DNA of 34,267 nucleotides from an uncultured archaeon (lineage in GTDB: Archaea > Halobacteriota > Methanosarcinia > Methanosarcinales > Methanoperedenaceae), in NCBI GenBank assembly GCA_902386205.1, contig CABMIH010000013.1, forward strand, positions 1 through 34,267, read 5' to 3'. A program made the translations under genes and the position numbers. Below, in pieces: positions 23,412 to 31,224 of the stretch. Each line of letters starts with the position of its first letter. Position 1 is the stretch's first letter. The notes under the pieces are model-generated. The model did no database searches, was not told the origin of the DNA, and was given only the letters and a program-made list of their open reading frames with translations.

Positions 23412-25151
23412 TTATTTTGAAAATCGATAGTTATACAAAGATAATATTGAAGCTATTTTATGCCTGAATGTTATATCCTTATTAATATCTCTTTTAATTA
23501 ACGACATTAAAATATATATTATGGATGAATCAGAATTGAAATTGGAATTGATTTCAATTATTTCCCCTCCGTTTAATTTTTGGTCGATTTCATTTAGACA
23601 TTCATATTTCATATCATCCTTCAAAAGAATATCAAGATTAGTCAAAATTTTATCGACAGTTTCAAAATAAGGGAAAAATGTTTGGTATTTGATGATATGA
23701 ATCCTGTCTTTAAAATAAATTTCATCATATTTATTTAAATTGCGAATATTTTTGATAGCGTTTAACAAAACTATATCCTTTTCAACGCCTCTTTTATCAA
23801 TATGCTCACTTATGGAAATAACCCTAATAAGTCTGGTTTCAGACAAAATATCATATCCTCGACCGTGTAAATAATTTAGTGTACAATTTAAAAAAGAATT
23901 CCAATCCGAAAAAAAGACTATCTTGAAGTTTAAGTAGTCAGAACATATTTCTATAATGTTCTGATTAATAAATTCATATTCTCTGTTTCGATATTCATCC
24001 AAAATTTCTTTATCATAGACATTTATTTTCGCAATATCTTTACTAAAATTTTCAAAATCCTTATCAAAATTCATTTTAATAATATCATTAAATTCATTAA
24101 AAATTTTACATTTCATTCGATTCATTAACAGATGCCCAATCTCATGACCTAAACCCCACCATTTTTCAGGTTGATATTTGTACTCAAATGGTATTGAAAT
24201 AACCTCTCCGACAGTTTGTGAAATGAAATCTGGTTCTGAACCAAAAACACAAAATCCTTTCCAATTTTGTTCTAATGTTCTATTAATTATTTGCTTCGGA
24301 ATTGCTTCTGTGGCTAAAATTATTCTTTGAATTCCTCCAAATTTCTCAAATCCTGTATTTTTAGATTCCATCAAATAACTCATTTGCATTCCTGAAATAC
24401 GTTGATAAATGGAAAATTCTATACTTTGAATGATTTTTTTTAATTGTTCCAATAAACTAGCCAGTTCTCTTTTTTGACTTAAATTATTTGAGTTTTTGAC
24501 TTTTATTTCTAATTCTTTGGCATAATTAATATTAAAATCCAAGTCCTTGAAAAAATCCTTTAAATCAAAATAGAGCGATTTAGTATAGTCATCATTTTTT
24601 AATTCTTGATATTCATTATTCAAATGTTGAATTTCTTTTTCTAGTAGGTCTATTACTTTGCTTTCTCTTTTGGATATTTGAATTTCGATATTTTTTTCAT
24701 ATTCACCCTTTTCTAAGGTATCACTTAATAAATATGTTTGAAGATTCGTTTGAAGATTTACTTTAGATAGATTTTTATCTGAAGGTATTTGCATAGCTGA
24801 AAAAATTGTATTGGTTTTAGTAATAGTTTTGATTTTCCTAAGTCCCAATATATATCCTACAATATTATTCAGTTCTGAATTAATAATTGACAACTTTATA
24901 TCAAAACCCCCAAAAATTAATCCTATATCTTCTTGACCTTTTTTTTCAAAAGAAACATTAAATTTTTCTGCAAGTAAAATTACTATTTCTCTTATTGGAT
25001 AATCCCTTTTTGAACGATGTGTTATTAATATTTGACAGTTAGGAATTTTTTCTAATTTTTGATGGTTCCAACAACCCCATTCAACCGCAGGAATTGTCGA
25101 TATGTCTAATATATCATCAAAAACTCTTATATTATATACGAATTCCGATAT
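23412..25151 (-). CDS. HExxH metallopeptidase with RAM/ACT-like domain (-1 frame continuation)
   Basis: The frame is open from 25151 to 23412, but the first standard start (TTG 24893) cuts a domain in half. Counting from TTG, the last 493 residues contain a long helical region and WWGLGHEIGHLLMNRM (His250, Glu251, His254), the zinc site of gluzincin-type peptidases, with NIIEICSD (Glu315, Asp319) as candidate third ligand. The 86 codons before the TTG read ISEFVYNIRVFDDILDISTIPAVEW and then CQILITHRSK ... GLIFGGFDIKLSIINSEL, which complete one beta-alpha-beta domain and start another. The natural N-terminus is therefore the gene at 25127-25954 joined by a -1 shift. No relative is known to me, and the gene is much more AT-rich than the core. 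Confidence 0.7.
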   Translation of the reverse strand: MSEFVYNIRVFDDILDISTIPAVEWGCWNHQKLEKIPNCQILITHRSKRDYPIREIVILLAEKFNVSFEKKGQEDIGLIFGGFDIKLSIINSELNNIVGYILGLRKIKTITKTNTIFSAMQIPSDKNLSKVNLQTNLQTYLLSDTLEKGEYEKNIEIQISKRESKVIDLLEKEIQHLNNEYQELKNDDYTKSLYFDLKDFFKDLDFNINYAKELEIKVKNSNNLSQKRELASLLEQLKKIIQSIEFSIYQRISGMQMSYLMESKNTGFEKFGGIQRIILATEAIPKQIINRTLEQNWKGFCVFGSEPDFISQTVGEVISIPFEYKYQPEKWWGLGHEIGHLLMNRMKCKIFNEFNDIIKMNFDKDFENFSKDIAKINVYDKEILDEYRNREYEFINQNIIEICSDYLNFKIVFFSDWNSFLNCTLNYLHGRGYDILSETRLIRVISISEHIDKRGVEKDIVLLNAIKNIRNLNKYDEIYFKDRIHIIKYQTFFPYFETVDKILTNLDILLKDDMKYECLNEIDQKLNGGEIIEINSNFNSDSSIIYILMSLIKRDINKDITFRHKIASILSLYNYRFSK

Positions 25152-25954
25152 TTTTTTAGTGATGGAGAATTTATAATTATGATTAATTCGTTCCAGCCTA
25201 AACCTCCAAAAACTTTTATTTTGATATTATCTTTATTTGAAATTTCAATAATCTTTTTTATAACTTCTTTTTCAATTTTAATGGGATTTAGAGCACCTGT
25301 GTGGTATATACTTAGCTTGCTTTGCTCCATAACAACATTGAATTCATCCATTCTATTTTCATTGATATTCAGGATTGCCTTACTTTTTTCATTGTTGAGC
25401 TTAAGTGAAAGAGAATTCCTTTCACCAGATAAATTAATTGTCCTACCGTCGTTGCTTTTCTTAATTTGTGCCTTTTTTACCCAGTCTATATCAAAATTTT
25501 TTATTAAATATTCTATAAATAGAATACTATCGTTTCCTGGAATTTCGTTCCAACTAAACAGATACCTATCACGAATATCCAATTTTATAGAACTTATTCC
25601 CCAACAGAAATCTATACCTTTAATATCCATAAAATAATCCCACGAATAACCAACTATGGTATTTGAATCGGTTATATATTCAATCTTTGAGATTTCTTGA
25701 TTTATTTTTTCAAAAGAATCAATATTAATTTCTAAGTTGTCAAGATTGAAAAGAATGGCAACATCAAAATGTCCGAAACATTTTAATACTTTTATGAATT
25801 TTAAATTTAAGGGAATACCTTTTAGTTTAATTTCTGATAGTGTATTATTTATATTTTTGATTATTCCTTCTTCATATCCAGCTTTTGTTTGTAAAAAAAT
25901 AGAGAAAAATGGCTTATCACTTATTAGAAAATCTTCGGTATTTACATTATGCAT
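25127..25954 (-). CDS. Tandem RAM/ACT-like domain protein, 0-frame N-terminal part
   Basis: A 275-residue product starting MHNVNTEDFLISDKPFFSIFLQTKAGYEEG. Residues about 15-105 form a ferredoxin-like repeat: a beta strand (FFSIFLQT), a helix, IKVLKCFGHFDVAILFNLD, a helix (SFEKINQEISKI), then ITDSNTIVGYS. From about residue 214 a second copy begins (LSIYHTGA ... IKVFGGLGWNELIIIINSPSLKK) but ends abruptly in YRNSYII. The missing second helix and last strand occur in the -1 frame of the following gene. The fold recalls Lrp/AsnC ligand-binding (RAM) or ACT domains, suggesting a ligand sensor. The family is unknown to me. Confidence 0.72.
   Translation of the reverse strand: MHNVNTEDFLISDKPFFSIFLQTKAGYEEGIIKNINNTLSEIKLKGIPLNLKFIKVLKCFGHFDVAILFNLDNLEINIDSFEKINQEISKIEYITDSNTIVGYSWDYFMDIKGIDFCWGISSIKLDIRDRYLFSWNEIPGNDSILFIEYLIKNFDIDWVKKAQIKKSNDGRTINLSGERNSLSLKLNNEKSKAILNINENRMDEFNVVMEQSKLSIYHTGALNPIKIEKEVIKKIIEISNKDNIKIKVFGGLGWNELIIIINSPSLKKYRNSYII
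25151..25159 (-). other. In-phase A_AAA_AAA slippery heptamer
   Basis: On the minus strand codons 266-268 read CTA AAA AAA, so the heptamer A_AAA_AAA stands in the exact phase needed for -1 slippage. The 0-frame stop TAA comes 7 codons later (25129-25127). A -1 shift yields an 847-residue fusion with the metallopeptidase. Homopolymer error or a real one-base deletion could also explain it. Confidence 0.5.
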
Positions 25955-26107
25955 ATTTCATGATACATGTTTCTGTCTGAATAAATACTCTCGTAATTTC
26001 ATAATGATTTTGAAAATCTCCCTTCTGACACCACTAATTTTTTTACAATTATCTAAAATCGAACAAATTAGTTGAGAAAGCTCCCTGGAATTTAATAAAA
26101 TATAAAA

Positions 26108-26392
26108 TTAATATCTTCTCAATATAGAATTACTTCTAATGAAATCATATCTTATTAGTGATTTACTTTTTGGTTCCTTGAAGGCAGTTTGCCCCCCAGT
26201 AAAAAATGCTATAGGTCTAATGAAACGATTTGGAGAAGTATCTATAACTCTTGGATATTTAATGAATTCAGAAACCGCATGTTTTCTTGAAATATGTTCA
26301 TAATTAGCAATTACAAGTTTAATAATTTTAATTATAATAAAAAGTATTATTAATACAGCAAATATAATTGGTATAATTTCTATTACAGGCAC
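26108..26392 (-). CDS. Small single-pass membrane protein
   Basis: A 94-residue product with one long hydrophobic helix (IIPIIFAVLIILFIIIKIIKLVI, about residues 6-28) and a basic C-terminal part. It begins with GTG 26392. TTTATATAC lies about 24 nt upstream (near 26412-26420 on the minus strand), so the transcript may be leaderless. It resembles no family that I recognise. It lies in the AT-rich island with the 175-residue membrane protein upstream. Function unknown. Confidence 0.5.
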   Translation of the reverse strand: MPVIEIIPIIFAVLIILFIIIKIIKLVIANYEHISRKHAVSEFIKYPRVIDTSPNRFIRPIAFFTGGQTAFKEPKSKSLIRYDFIRSNSILRRY

Positions 26393-26423
26393 ATATATTA
26401 TTACATGCTTAAAGTATATAAAT

Positions 26424-26951
26424 CTATCTAAATATAAAAGATTTTTCGACCTTTGAACGAATATCTGACTTAAAGTTATTGAATTTTTTAATTAAAAAAG
26501 CAAGGTCTTCAATCCAAATTAGAACTATAGAAAACATAATTAAGAGAAATCCACTCCCTGAAACAAATACACTAACCAGGTTATATGAAAAAAGAGTGGG
26601 ATTTAATATTGTCAAATAAAAAATTATAAATATATTAGTCAAAAACCAACCTGTTATACAACTTATTGAAATTTTAATTGTTAGTATATCGAATTTGTCC
26701 GTTTCAGGATTACCTTTTAAGGTAGATAATTTCGTTTTTAAATAGATTATCGCACCAAATGGGATAGTAAAAATAATTACCAATATTGAACTGAAATAAT
26801 TATTTATAAATTGATATGAATTTGTAATGCTATAATTTGAAAAATTGTTAAGAGTTTCAATTTTATTATTTGATAGATTATTTATTGTGAGAGAGATATT
26901 TTGTGAAATATTATTCGATAGATTATTCAAAGTTACGTTTGAATCATTCAT
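26424..26951 (-). CDS. Three-helix membrane protein with sequon-rich N-terminus
   Basis: A 175-residue product. The first 46 residues are almost only Asn, Ser, Leu, Ile and Thr and hold eight N-x-S/T sequons (at Asn 2, 5, 10, 14, 18, 25, 36 and 39), with a repeated INNLSNN-like unit. Three hydrophobic segments follow, at about 53-72, 92-112 and 124-148. It ends in a basic tail (KKFNNFKSDIRSKVEKSF). If the N-terminus lies outside the cell it would be heavily glycosylated. It has no known relative that I recognise. It precedes the 94-residue membrane gene and may be co-transcribed with it. Confidence 0.55.
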   Translation of the reverse strand: MNDSNVTLNNLSNNISQNISLTINNLSNNKIETLNNFSNYSITNSYQFINNYFSSILVIIFTIPFGAIIYLKTKLSTLKGNPETDKFDILTIKISISCITGWFLTNIFIIFYLTILNPTLFSYNLVSVFVSGSGFLLIMFSIVLIWIEDLAFLIKKFNNFKSDIRSKVEKSFIFR

Positions 26952-26977
26952 TTCAACACTTGATATTCACAGAACTA

Positions 26978-27175
26978 TTAATTAATATCGTTTCTTAGGC
27001 AATTATAATTGGATATATTTAACTTTGTTTTTATATAGACTGGTCTTTTTGTCAGTATTTCCTGTTCTCCTGTCGAATCGGCGCCTCTGCCTGTAATTTC
27101 TAATGAAAATAAGTATTTTTTTTGCTTAAAATTACAAAATAAAGAATAGTATTCAATTTGCCAAAGCTCAGTCAT
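26978..27175 (-). CDS. Doubtful small ORF overlapping queH stop
   Basis: A 65-codon frame whose ATG (27175) overlaps the queH stop as ATGA. The product MTELWQIEYYSLFCNFKQKK and the rest show no domain, helix or signal. The overlap favours coupled translation, but the AT-rich island border lies here. It may be a remnant. Kept only as a possibility. Confidence 0.25.
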   Translation of the reverse strand: MTELWQIEYYSLFCNFKQKKYLFSLEITGRGADSTGEQEILTKRPVYIKTKLNISNYNCLRNDIN

Positions 27176-27705
27176 TTACCTTTCTTCAGATACCGCTCTT
27201 TTTCGCTGAAGATGCATCCGCAGTACTTTTGCATGTAAAGGTCAAGCGCTCTTGCCATCTCGCGGGATTTCCCGTATCCGATCCTGAAATCTTCATAATA
27301 AAACACGATGCCGTATTCACCAGCGATTTTTTTCCCGGCACTGGCAAGAACTTCATGTTTCTGGTACGGCGAAATCAAAAGCGTTGTGGTGAATGCGTCA
27401 AAACCGAGCGATTTTGCGGCAATGGCGGTTTCTTTTAGCCTCATGTTATAGCAGAATTCGCACCTGTCACTGGATCCCAGCGCACCGCGAAGATAGCTCT
27501 CGATATCATAATCGTTCTTATAAATGATCCGGGTTCCTTTTAATTCCGCATATTTCTCAAGCGATTCCATGCGTTTCTTATATTCTGAATAAGGATGTAT
27601 GTTCGGATTAAAAAAAAAGCCTGTCACGTCGTGCCCTTCCCCGATCAATCGTTCATGTGGATACGTGAAGCAGGGCGCACAGCAGATATGGACAAGAATT
27701 CGCAT
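27172..27705 (-). CDS. queH: QueH-family (DUF208) protein
   Basis: A 177-residue protein with the full QueH cysteine set: HICCAPCFTYP near the start, RCEFCYNMRLKETA (about 81-94) and LYMQKYCGCIFSEKERY near the end. NPNIHPYSEYKKR and TTLLISPYQKHEVLASAGKKIA are further family blocks. In bacteria QueH reduces epoxyqueuosine to queuosine with an Fe-S cluster and an adjacent metal site. Archaea normally make archaeosine, so the substrate here is uncertain. It ends where the AT-rich island begins. It looks complete and functional. Confidence 0.9.
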   Translation of the reverse strand: MRILVHICCAPCFTYPHERLIGEGHDVTGFFFNPNIHPYSEYKKRMESLEKYAELKGTRIIYKNDYDIESYLRGALGSSDRCEFCYNMRLKETAIAAKSLGFDAFTTTLLISPYQKHEVLASAGKKIAGEYGIVFYYEDFRIGYGKSREMARALDLYMQKYCGCIFSEKERYLKKGK

Positions 27706-27750
27706 GATATTAACTATGCTTACCTTGTCTTAAAAGTATAGTAAAAAAAA

Positions 27751-28014
27751 TTAGATAAACGCATTTGCGCTTATCTCTGAAAAGGAAATATCCATTTCCA
27801 GTTCGTTAACCATCGGATCTATCTGGGCAAGGTCATTATCCAGCCCGAATTCGTCATTTTCTGCTATGGGGTTTGAAGTTGCCGGGTTTTCAGAGGGGGG
27901 TGCAGGTGTATTGGATACTGGCACTTTCGAAGAGGGGTCTGGCCCCTTTTTGTCCACGCAACCCAGTACCGATGCTGCAACCACAAGCAACAATAAAATA
28001 TAGGCGGCTTTCAT
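27751..28014 (-). CDS. Small lipoprotein
   Basis: An 87-residue protein with signal sequence MKAAYILLLLVVAASVLGC ending in a lipobox (SVLGC), so Cys19 would be lipid modified. The mature part is Pro/Ser/Asn-rich, then acidic (NDEFGLDNDLAQIDPMVNELEMDISFSEI). GGAGGG lies just before ATG 28014 within the end of the upstream gene, and the two genes are 1 nt apart, so they are co-transcribed. No domain is recognised. It is probably anchored at the outer face of the membrane and may partner the coiled-coil secreted protein. Confidence 0.75.
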   Translation of the reverse strand: MKAAYILLLLVVAASVLGCVDKKGPDPSSKVPVSNTPAPPSENPATSNPIAENDEFGLDNDLAQIDPMVNELEMDISFSEISANAFI

Positions 28015-28015
28015 A

Positions 28016-29236
28016 TTATCCCTCCTTCTGCCATTCGCCGCTTACAACGAAACTTTTTTCAGTGCTGTACGTTCCCCTGCCGTTAAGGACCGCAGAACCC
28101 GTACCTTCTGCCGTAAGGGTGATGTCGTTGCCTGATATATCTATCCTGATATTTTCTCCGGTTATTGTTGCAGAACCGAATCCAATGTATTTTACATCCC
28201 CATTACCCAGGGTCTCTTTAGTTCCTGTTCCATCGGTTGTGACTTTAGCATCACTTGAAACTATCAATGTGGCATTCCCTGAAACTGTTGCTGTTACGTT
28301 TCCCCTGATCAATGCCCTGCCGCTCCCGTTGGCTTCAAGCCTGCCTGTGCCGCTTACAATGACTTTTCCGCCCGATAGTTTTCTATATTCTTTGACAAAG
28401 TCGAGTAGTTCCCTGCTTGCAGCTTTTAATTCCTGGACGGTTTCCTTCTGGAGGCTATTGCCCTGATTTACAAAAGCTTCCGCCTCCTTATTATCTGTCA
28501 CAGTGCCATCCGGGGCAAAACCTTTATGTTCTTCAAACAGGTCCTGGATATTTTGGTAACTATCTTTTGCTTCTTTCATCAAATTCTTGAAACTTGCAGC
28601 TTTCTCCTCAAGTTTTGATGTATCTTTTCCCTGTTCTTTCAGGTTCTGGATAGCAGCATCGATTCTTATTGAGACATTATCCGCCTTTTCAATGAAATTG
28701 CTTATCCTGTGGTTGAGCACTATCCCGATATAATAGCGGGTTTCAAGCCTCACCTTTATCCACAGGTCCTTAAGATCGTTATATGCGTCCAGCAATTCCC
28801 TGTCTGTGTCGGCCTGCTGTACCTTTGCTCTTATCTGTTCGAGTTGTGTTAAATGGGCATCGATGTTCCCGGATGCATCAAAAGGAAGAAGCGCCTGGTT
28901 TTCCGGAAGTTCTGCCCTGTACTTGAGGACTTCAAGATGCGAGACCCCATGATCTATTGCTTTAATCAGGTAATCCCTGAATTTGAGCCTCAGTTCATCT
29001 TTTGATTGGTTATTTTTTGTTTCCCTGAATTTCTTTAAGGCTTTTTCGAATAAGTCTTTTGCTTCATCAAATTTTTCTTTTGTCCTGTCATATTTATCCT
29101 TGTGTACCTGGTATTGTTGTGTGGCTTTTTCGTACTGTTCCTCAGGGGTTTGCGCTGCCGCAAGCCCTGTGAACAGGCCCAGTATGAACATCGTAACAAC
29201 AAGCGATGTTAATATTTTGAACCTGTTATTTTTCAT
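28016..29236 (-). CDS. Secreted coiled-coil protein with beta-rich C-terminal domain
   Basis: A 406-residue protein. Residues 1-29 are a signal peptide (MKNNRFKILTSLVVTMFILG, cleavage likely after LAAAQ). Residues 30-290 are helical and highly charged (EEQYEKATQQYQVHKDKYD onwards), with long coiled coils. Residues about 295-400 are short Gly/Thr/Ser beta repeats (GKVIVSGTGRLEANGSGRAL, ATVSGNATLIVSS, SATITGENIRIDISGN), like an adhesin head or GIN-type beta-helix. GGAGG precedes ATG 29236, and a leader hairpin lies upstream. It is probably at the cell surface. It forms an operon with the lipoprotein gene and is divergent from a membrane-anchored regulator. Its function is unknown. Confidence 0.78.
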   Translation of the reverse strand: MKNNRFKILTSLVVTMFILGLFTGLAAAQTPEEQYEKATQQYQVHKDKYDRTKEKFDEAKDLFEKALKKFRETKNNQSKDELRLKFRDYLIKAIDHGVSHLEVLKYRAELPENQALLPFDASGNIDAHLTQLEQIRAKVQQADTDRELLDAYNDLKDLWIKVRLETRYYIGIVLNHRISNFIEKADNVSIRIDAAIQNLKEQGKDTSKLEEKAASFKNLMKEAKDSYQNIQDLFEEHKGFAPDGTVTDNKEAEAFVNQGNSLQKETVQELKAASRELLDFVKEYRKLSGGKVIVSGTGRLEANGSGRALIRGNVTATVSGNATLIVSSDAKVTTDGTGTKETLGNGDVKYIGFGSATITGENIRIDISGNDITLTAEGTGSAVLNGRGTYSTEKSFVVSGEWQKEG

Positions 29237-29261
29237 TTTATTTCCTCCTTGTATATTCTCT

Positions 29262-29286
29262 CAATTGCAGGGATGTCCCGCAATTG
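29262..29286 (-). promoter_or_regulatory. Leader hairpin before the coiled-coil surface-protein gene
   Basis: CAATTGC (29262-29268) pairs with GCAATTG (29280-29286), and GGG (29270-29272) pairs with CCC (29277-29279). This gives a 10-bp stem with one bulged base and a 4-nt loop. It lies 26 nt before the ATG and just upstream of the GGAGG site, where it could affect translation, mRNA stability or serve as an operator. Confidence 0.5.
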
Positions 29287-29410
29287 CCTACCCAATATTA
29301 TAATTATTTATTAGATAAAGATACTTTTATTTGATAGGAAATTAAAGTTTTATTAAGCACTATAATCATTTACAAACCTTTATTAACACTTTTTTAACTT
29401 TATAACAAAC

Positions 29411-29418
29411 TATATATA
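29411..29418 (+). promoter_or_regulatory. TATA box for membrane-anchored regulator gene
   Basis: TATATATA at 29411-29418 is centred about 29 bp before ATG 29444. An archaeal start would then fall within a few bases of the ATG, so the mRNA is probably leaderless or nearly so. The only purine-rich stretch before the ATG is AGAGAAG. Confidence 0.55.
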
Positions 29419-29443
29419 CCGTGCTTTAAAATTAAGAGAAGAT

Positions 29444-30199
29444 ATGGTCAAGATAAGAACGGCGCTCATAATAATCCTTTTATCAGCGATTCTTATCAAC
29501 GGTGCGGACGCAGCCACCATGTATGGAACTATTTATGAATGGTCTGATTTTGAAAAGCCTCTTAAGAATGCCATAGTAGAGGTGAATTCCACACCACCGC
29601 AATACATGGTCTCAACGACAGGAACATACTCGTTTAATCTCTCACCCGGAAATTATTCTATCAGGGCCAAATACTACAGGAACAACATTCTCGAATATGC
29701 AGCAGAAGAGGAAATGATTATCGACAGGGAGGGGGATTTTATTCATGATATCCTCCTGTTTCCCCCGACCGAATCAGAATATGAGATGCTTGGCGATATC
29801 AACCTGACAAAAGACGTTGAATTGAAAAACGATCCGGAGCTAAATAGTTATTTTGTTTTTATTTTAATGTTCGTGCTTCTTGTTATCCTGGTTTTCTACA
29901 AGTTAAGGAAGAAAAAGCCTGTGAGCCCGGTTCCGGATGAACCCCTGGAAATCCCTTCAGTAAAGACCCCGGAGAATATGGAAGAACTCAAAACCATAGA
30001 ACTCCCGGCGGACTTAAAAAACCTGTATGATTTGATACTGGGCATGGGAGGGAGAACGACACAAAAGGAATTGAGGAAAAAGATCGCATTCTCGGAAGCA
30101 AAGGTCAGTTTGATGATCGCAGACCTTGAGGACAGGGGATTGATCAAGAAAATCAGGCGTGGGCGTTCCAATATAATAATCGCTGAAACTAAAAAATAG
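29444..30199 (+). CDS. Membrane-anchored winged-helix regulator with extracellular beta domain
   Basis: A 251-residue protein in four parts. A signal/anchor helix (7-23) is followed by an extracellular carboxypeptidase-regulatory-like/CNA-B-type beta domain (about 25-110; GTIYEWSDFEKPLKNAIVEVNSTPPQYMVSTTGTYSFNLSPGNYSIRAKYY). A second membrane helix (about 134-152) leads to a Pro-rich linker and a cytoplasmic winged helix (about 188-250; LKNLYDLILGMGGRTTQKELRKKIAFSEAKVSLMIADLEDRGLIKKIRRGRSNIII). The layout is that of archaeal one-component membrane-bound regulators. It is divergent from the coiled-coil surface operon, a natural target. The signal sensed outside the cell is unknown. Confidence 0.85.
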   Translation: MVKIRTALIIILLSAILINGADAATMYGTIYEWSDFEKPLKNAIVEVNSTPPQYMVSTTGTYSFNLSPGNYSIRAKYYRNNILEYAAEEEMIIDREGDFIHDILLFPPTESEYEMLGDINLTKDVELKNDPELNSYFVFILMFVLLVILVFYKLRKKKPVSPVPDEPLEIPSVKTPENMEELKTIELPADLKNLYDLILGMGGRTTQKELRKKIAFSEAKVSLMIADLEDRGLIKKIRRGRSNIIIAETKK

Positions 30200-30206
30200 C
30201 TTTGGC

Positions 30207-31217
30207 TCATTTTTCAAGGACGCAAATTCTCCTCGTAAGGCTTTTATGAACCCTGTGCAAATGGATCCCGATAACTTTGAACCCGGCTTCTTCTGCTATC
30301 CCTTCAATTTCGCGTTCCGAAATAAAGACCGCCCTCTTATTCATTTTTAGCACCCTGTAGATCTCCTGCAAGGAGCCGGAAAGAAGATTCCCGAGCGATT
30401 CGGCCCTTATCGCCGCCGACCTGCCATAAGGAGGGTCGGTAACTACCGCATCCACGCTCTCATCCCGCAGCGCCATGCGGCAGGCGTCCTGGTACATCAG
30501 GGAATAAGAGGCATTGTAATGATCAAGGTTCATTCTGGCACCGAGCAATAATTTTCGCTGTACGTCGCCCCCTATGACTTCCAGGCCGATGAACCCGGCT
30601 TCAACGAGGATGCCGCCTGTGCCGCAGAAAGGGTCAAGTAAATACTTCTCAGGCTTTGACAGGTTCACAAGCGCAAGGGCGATACGGGGCATAAGGACAC
30701 CGGGATAAAAAAAAGGTTTATAATGGGGTTTTCGCGATTCGAACCTGCTCCTGTCTATGGAACCTGAAACAATCCCAAAAATGCTCTTATCTTCAGTGAG
30801 AAGCATCCTGAATTTAATTTCAGGATTTCCAAGGTTTGCTTTAAATCCTTTTCGATAAAAAACTCCTCCTATTCGCTGTTCCATTTTTTCTGTGTTTATT
30901 TTTGAATATTCTTTAACACGTTTGACCCTGATACTGTAGGTTCCTTTGAAATCAATGTTCACGTTTTTCACGACTTCAAGGATAGCTTCTTCACCCGGCC
31001 CCCCGATTCCTAATACTTCGATGATGTGATGCGTCATCGCAAGCCTTTTTGAAAGGGCTTCAACGAGGCCGCCCGCCCCGCTCTTCAGGTCAATTACCAG
31101 GCATCCGTCAAGCGCGAGATGAACTTTAAAATCAGCATTCAGCAGCTCAAGACATGAAAGCGCCTCTGACGCCGGGATGGTGTTGTGTTCACCTGAGAGT
31201 TCAAAAGCAAGCAGCAT
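30207..31217 (-). CDS. trmG10: tRNA (guanine(10)-N2)-dimethyltransferase, Trm-G10 type
   Basis: A 336-residue enzyme. The N-terminal half (about 1-150) is a THUMP-type RNA-binding region. The C-terminal Rossmann methyltransferase begins KPHYKPFFYPGVLMPRIALALVNLS and has motif I LLDPFCGTGGILVEAGFIG and motif IV VVTDPPYGRSAA. It ends LHRVHKSLTRRICVLEK. It methylates the N2 of G10 in tRNA with SAM. ATG/TTG near 31217 starts the frame; its stop is 8 bp from the convergent regulator. The truA gene ends 8 bp upstream, so co-transcription with truA is likely. Confidence 0.93.
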   Translation of the reverse strand: MLLAFELSGEHNTIPASEALSCLELLNADFKVHLALDGCLVIDLKSGAGGLVEALSKRLAMTHHIIEVLGIGGPGEEAILEVVKNVNIDFKGTYSIRVKRVKEYSKINTEKMEQRIGGVFYRKGFKANLGNPEIKFRMLLTEDKSIFGIVSGSIDRSRFESRKPHYKPFFYPGVLMPRIALALVNLSKPEKYLLDPFCGTGGILVEAGFIGLEVIGGDVQRKLLLGARMNLDHYNASYSLMYQDACRMALRDESVDAVVTDPPYGRSAAIRAESLGNLLSGSLQEIYRVLKMNKRAVFISEREIEGIAEEAGFKVIGIHLHRVHKSLTRRICVLEK

Positions 31218-31224
31218 ATTTGAC

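Noticed and set aside
24891-24893. TTG 24893 as the start of the metallopeptidase
   Set aside because: It falls in the middle of a beta-alpha-beta domain whose first half is in the same open frame upstream.
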